Source: Psoroptes ovis
Taxonomy: Eukaryota > Arthropoda > Arachnida > Sarcoptiformes > Psoroptidae
NCBI GenBank assembly: GCA_002943765.1
Contig: PQWQ01000015.1
Coordinates: 434,001 to 498,000 of the forward strand
Length of the DNA stretch: 64,000 nucleotides
Reading direction: 5' to 3'
Each line of letters begins with the position of its first letter. The stretch's first letter is position 1. The position numbers were made by a program, and so were the translations under genes. The notes beneath the pieces are model-generated. The model worked only from the letters and a program-made list of their open reading frames with translations. It did not search any database and was not told where the DNA came from. Shown here piece by piece: positions 62,706-64,000 of this stretch.

Positions 62706-63598
62706 CTGCAATCAAGAAAAATAAAAAATTGAAAATCAAAATTAATCAAGTTTTGTAAGAGGAATATGAATTAATGGAGTTTTTAAAATTTAAATTTTGG
62801 TTTTTTTACTCCGTTTTAATGTACCGAATTTCTACAAAAGAAAAATTACCACAACATTGTTTCATGGACAGCAATGCAAACACATAGAAACATACACTCT
62901 ATTTTTCATGTTTTTTAATAACATTCAAATCATTATTTTTGTTTCACTAATCGAAACAAATTGATCTTTTGTTTTATTTTTTTTATAATTTTGACCATTC
63001 ATGTATGCTTCAAACATATACAGAAAATTTTTTTTCTGGTTCAAATAAATGGACATGTTATCAAAGTTTATTACGATAAAAAATGTGAAATAAAACAAAA
63101 ACAAAAAAAAACTGATCAATTTGAAATAAGAAAAAAAAATTTGTACGGAATGAAATTATCTAAAAAATGTCGAAAGATTGCAAATGATTGTCTTAGATTT
63201 TTTTTTCAAACAAATATTTTCATTGTATTTCAAACAACAGAACAAAAAAATAAATTTCAGAAACATTCATGTCATTTTTAGGTTTCATTTTTCTCATTTA
63301 TTTTACTACAGTGGTATTCACTCATTACTCTACTATTATCATCATTATTCGTCTCAGTATGTCGTGTAGGAAAAATGAGAAAAATTCCTCCAAAATAAAG
63401 CAGAAAAACTTGATGATTATATCAAAACATTTTCAATACATTTTTAACATTGAATATCGAAGAAATATTTGAGAGAAAAAAGCACAGAAAAACATCTGAT
63501 TTTTCACACAATTCCCCAAAATTTGTTACAATTCTTCGATGTTGAACATTCATTCATTCTTTGATGATGATGGTTCATGGAAAATGAATTGTGGTTTA

Positions 63599-63633
<35 letters not shown>

Positions 63634-64000
63634 AGGGCAAAAAAAAAAAAATTTTCAGGGATGAAAATATCAATGTTATTCTTTTTTTTTGTAATCTATT
63701 TCTCTGTGTATCGCGCTCGCTTTTCTCTTATCACAATCAGTGAAAGGGAAAAGAAACAAAATGAAATGAAATAAAATACAAATACAAAAAAAAACGACAA
63801 CCACAATAATAATAATCATTTAAAATGTAAAAATAAATAAATAAATAAATGTGCTGACCAATAAATTTGTAAAAACCATGCATTATCAATTGTAAGAATC
63901 GTGAATTGTTAGAATTGTGAATTGTGAAAATCAACGAAAAGAGAATTGAATCGAATCAAAAAATGAATGGAGAATATTTTCGATCAGCGTTTCGATAAAT
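62706..64000. other. presumed intron or upstream region, no exon identified
   Basis: About 1.3 kb upstream of the membrane-protein exon. I looked for a first exon ending in phase 0 with a GT donor on the minus strand and found none that is convincing. It holds a 30-base poly-A run at 63602-63631 and short Phe/Lys-rich open frames. Confidence 0.45.
63602..63631. repeat. poly-A tract (30 bases)
   Basis: An uninterrupted run of about 30 A, followed after a short spacer by a second run of 12. No coding sequence with a retroelement signature lies beside it and I saw no flanking direct repeat, so I treat it as simple sequence. Confidence 0.85.

Overview
The window looks like nuclear DNA of a small-genome arthropod, most likely an acariform mite of the house-dust-mite type (Dermatophagoides or Euroglyphus-like); the taxon is inference. 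The base composition is very AT-rich. Simple repeats (ATT, ATC, ATTC, poly-A/T) are dense. Coding regions favour A/T-ending codons and Asn/Ile/Lys runs. The introns I can resolve are 59-71 nt with GT-AG ends, plus one suspected 5.7 kb intron. There are no operons, Shine-Dalgarno sites or CRISPR arrays, and I recognised no tRNA or rRNA genes.

Layout: 1-9.6 kb is almost gene-free, apart from a possible 3' coding tail at the left edge. It holds a long compound ATT/ATC microsatellite and a perfect 20-bp-stem hairpin. 9.6-15.6 kb is a compact block of four genes: a divergent gamma-tubulin-complex-like protein, a PHF7/G2E3/pie-like triple zinc-finger protein, a small secreted Thr-rich protein and a divergent Mo25/CAB39-like scaffold protein. 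17.2-18.4 kb is a decayed full-length mariner transposon. 18.4-26.8 kb shows nothing convincing. 26.8-33.4 kb carries a secreted glycine-rich protein, probably with a large first intron; a 5'-truncated non-LTR retrotransposon with a 16-bp target duplication sits in that intron. 34.4-36.7 kb encodes a large secreted Pro/Gln/Ser/Thr-rich protein.

40.0-40.2 kb is a 182-bp hAT-type MITE. 41.1-44.8 kb is a second gene block: a NUDT6-like Nudix hydrolase, a small secreted Gly/Phe-rich peptide, and a BTB-domain protein whose gene model begins with a signal peptide. 49.6-56.7 kb is a complete, very young LTR retroelement on the minus strand (gag, protease, RT, RNase H, integrase, env) with nearly identical LTRs and a 4-bp target duplication; its integrase frame is broken. 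58.3 kb holds a 75-bp mariner-type miniature element. 60.9-62.7 kb is the 3' part of a membrane protein whose first two helices look like tetraspanin helices 2-3, but whose large loop is cysteine-free and Ser/Thr-rich.

The genes do not form one pathway; they are unrelated single-copy genes in an AT-rich background. The two recurring themes are secreted low-complexity proteins (at least four) and transposon insertions of five different types, several with exact target-site duplications. I saw no clear new multi-gene system. The strongest candidates for novelty are the env-bearing retroelement with a BEL/Pao-like gag and no visible tRNA primer site, the mucin-like tetraspanin-like protein, and the signal-peptide/BTB fusion model.
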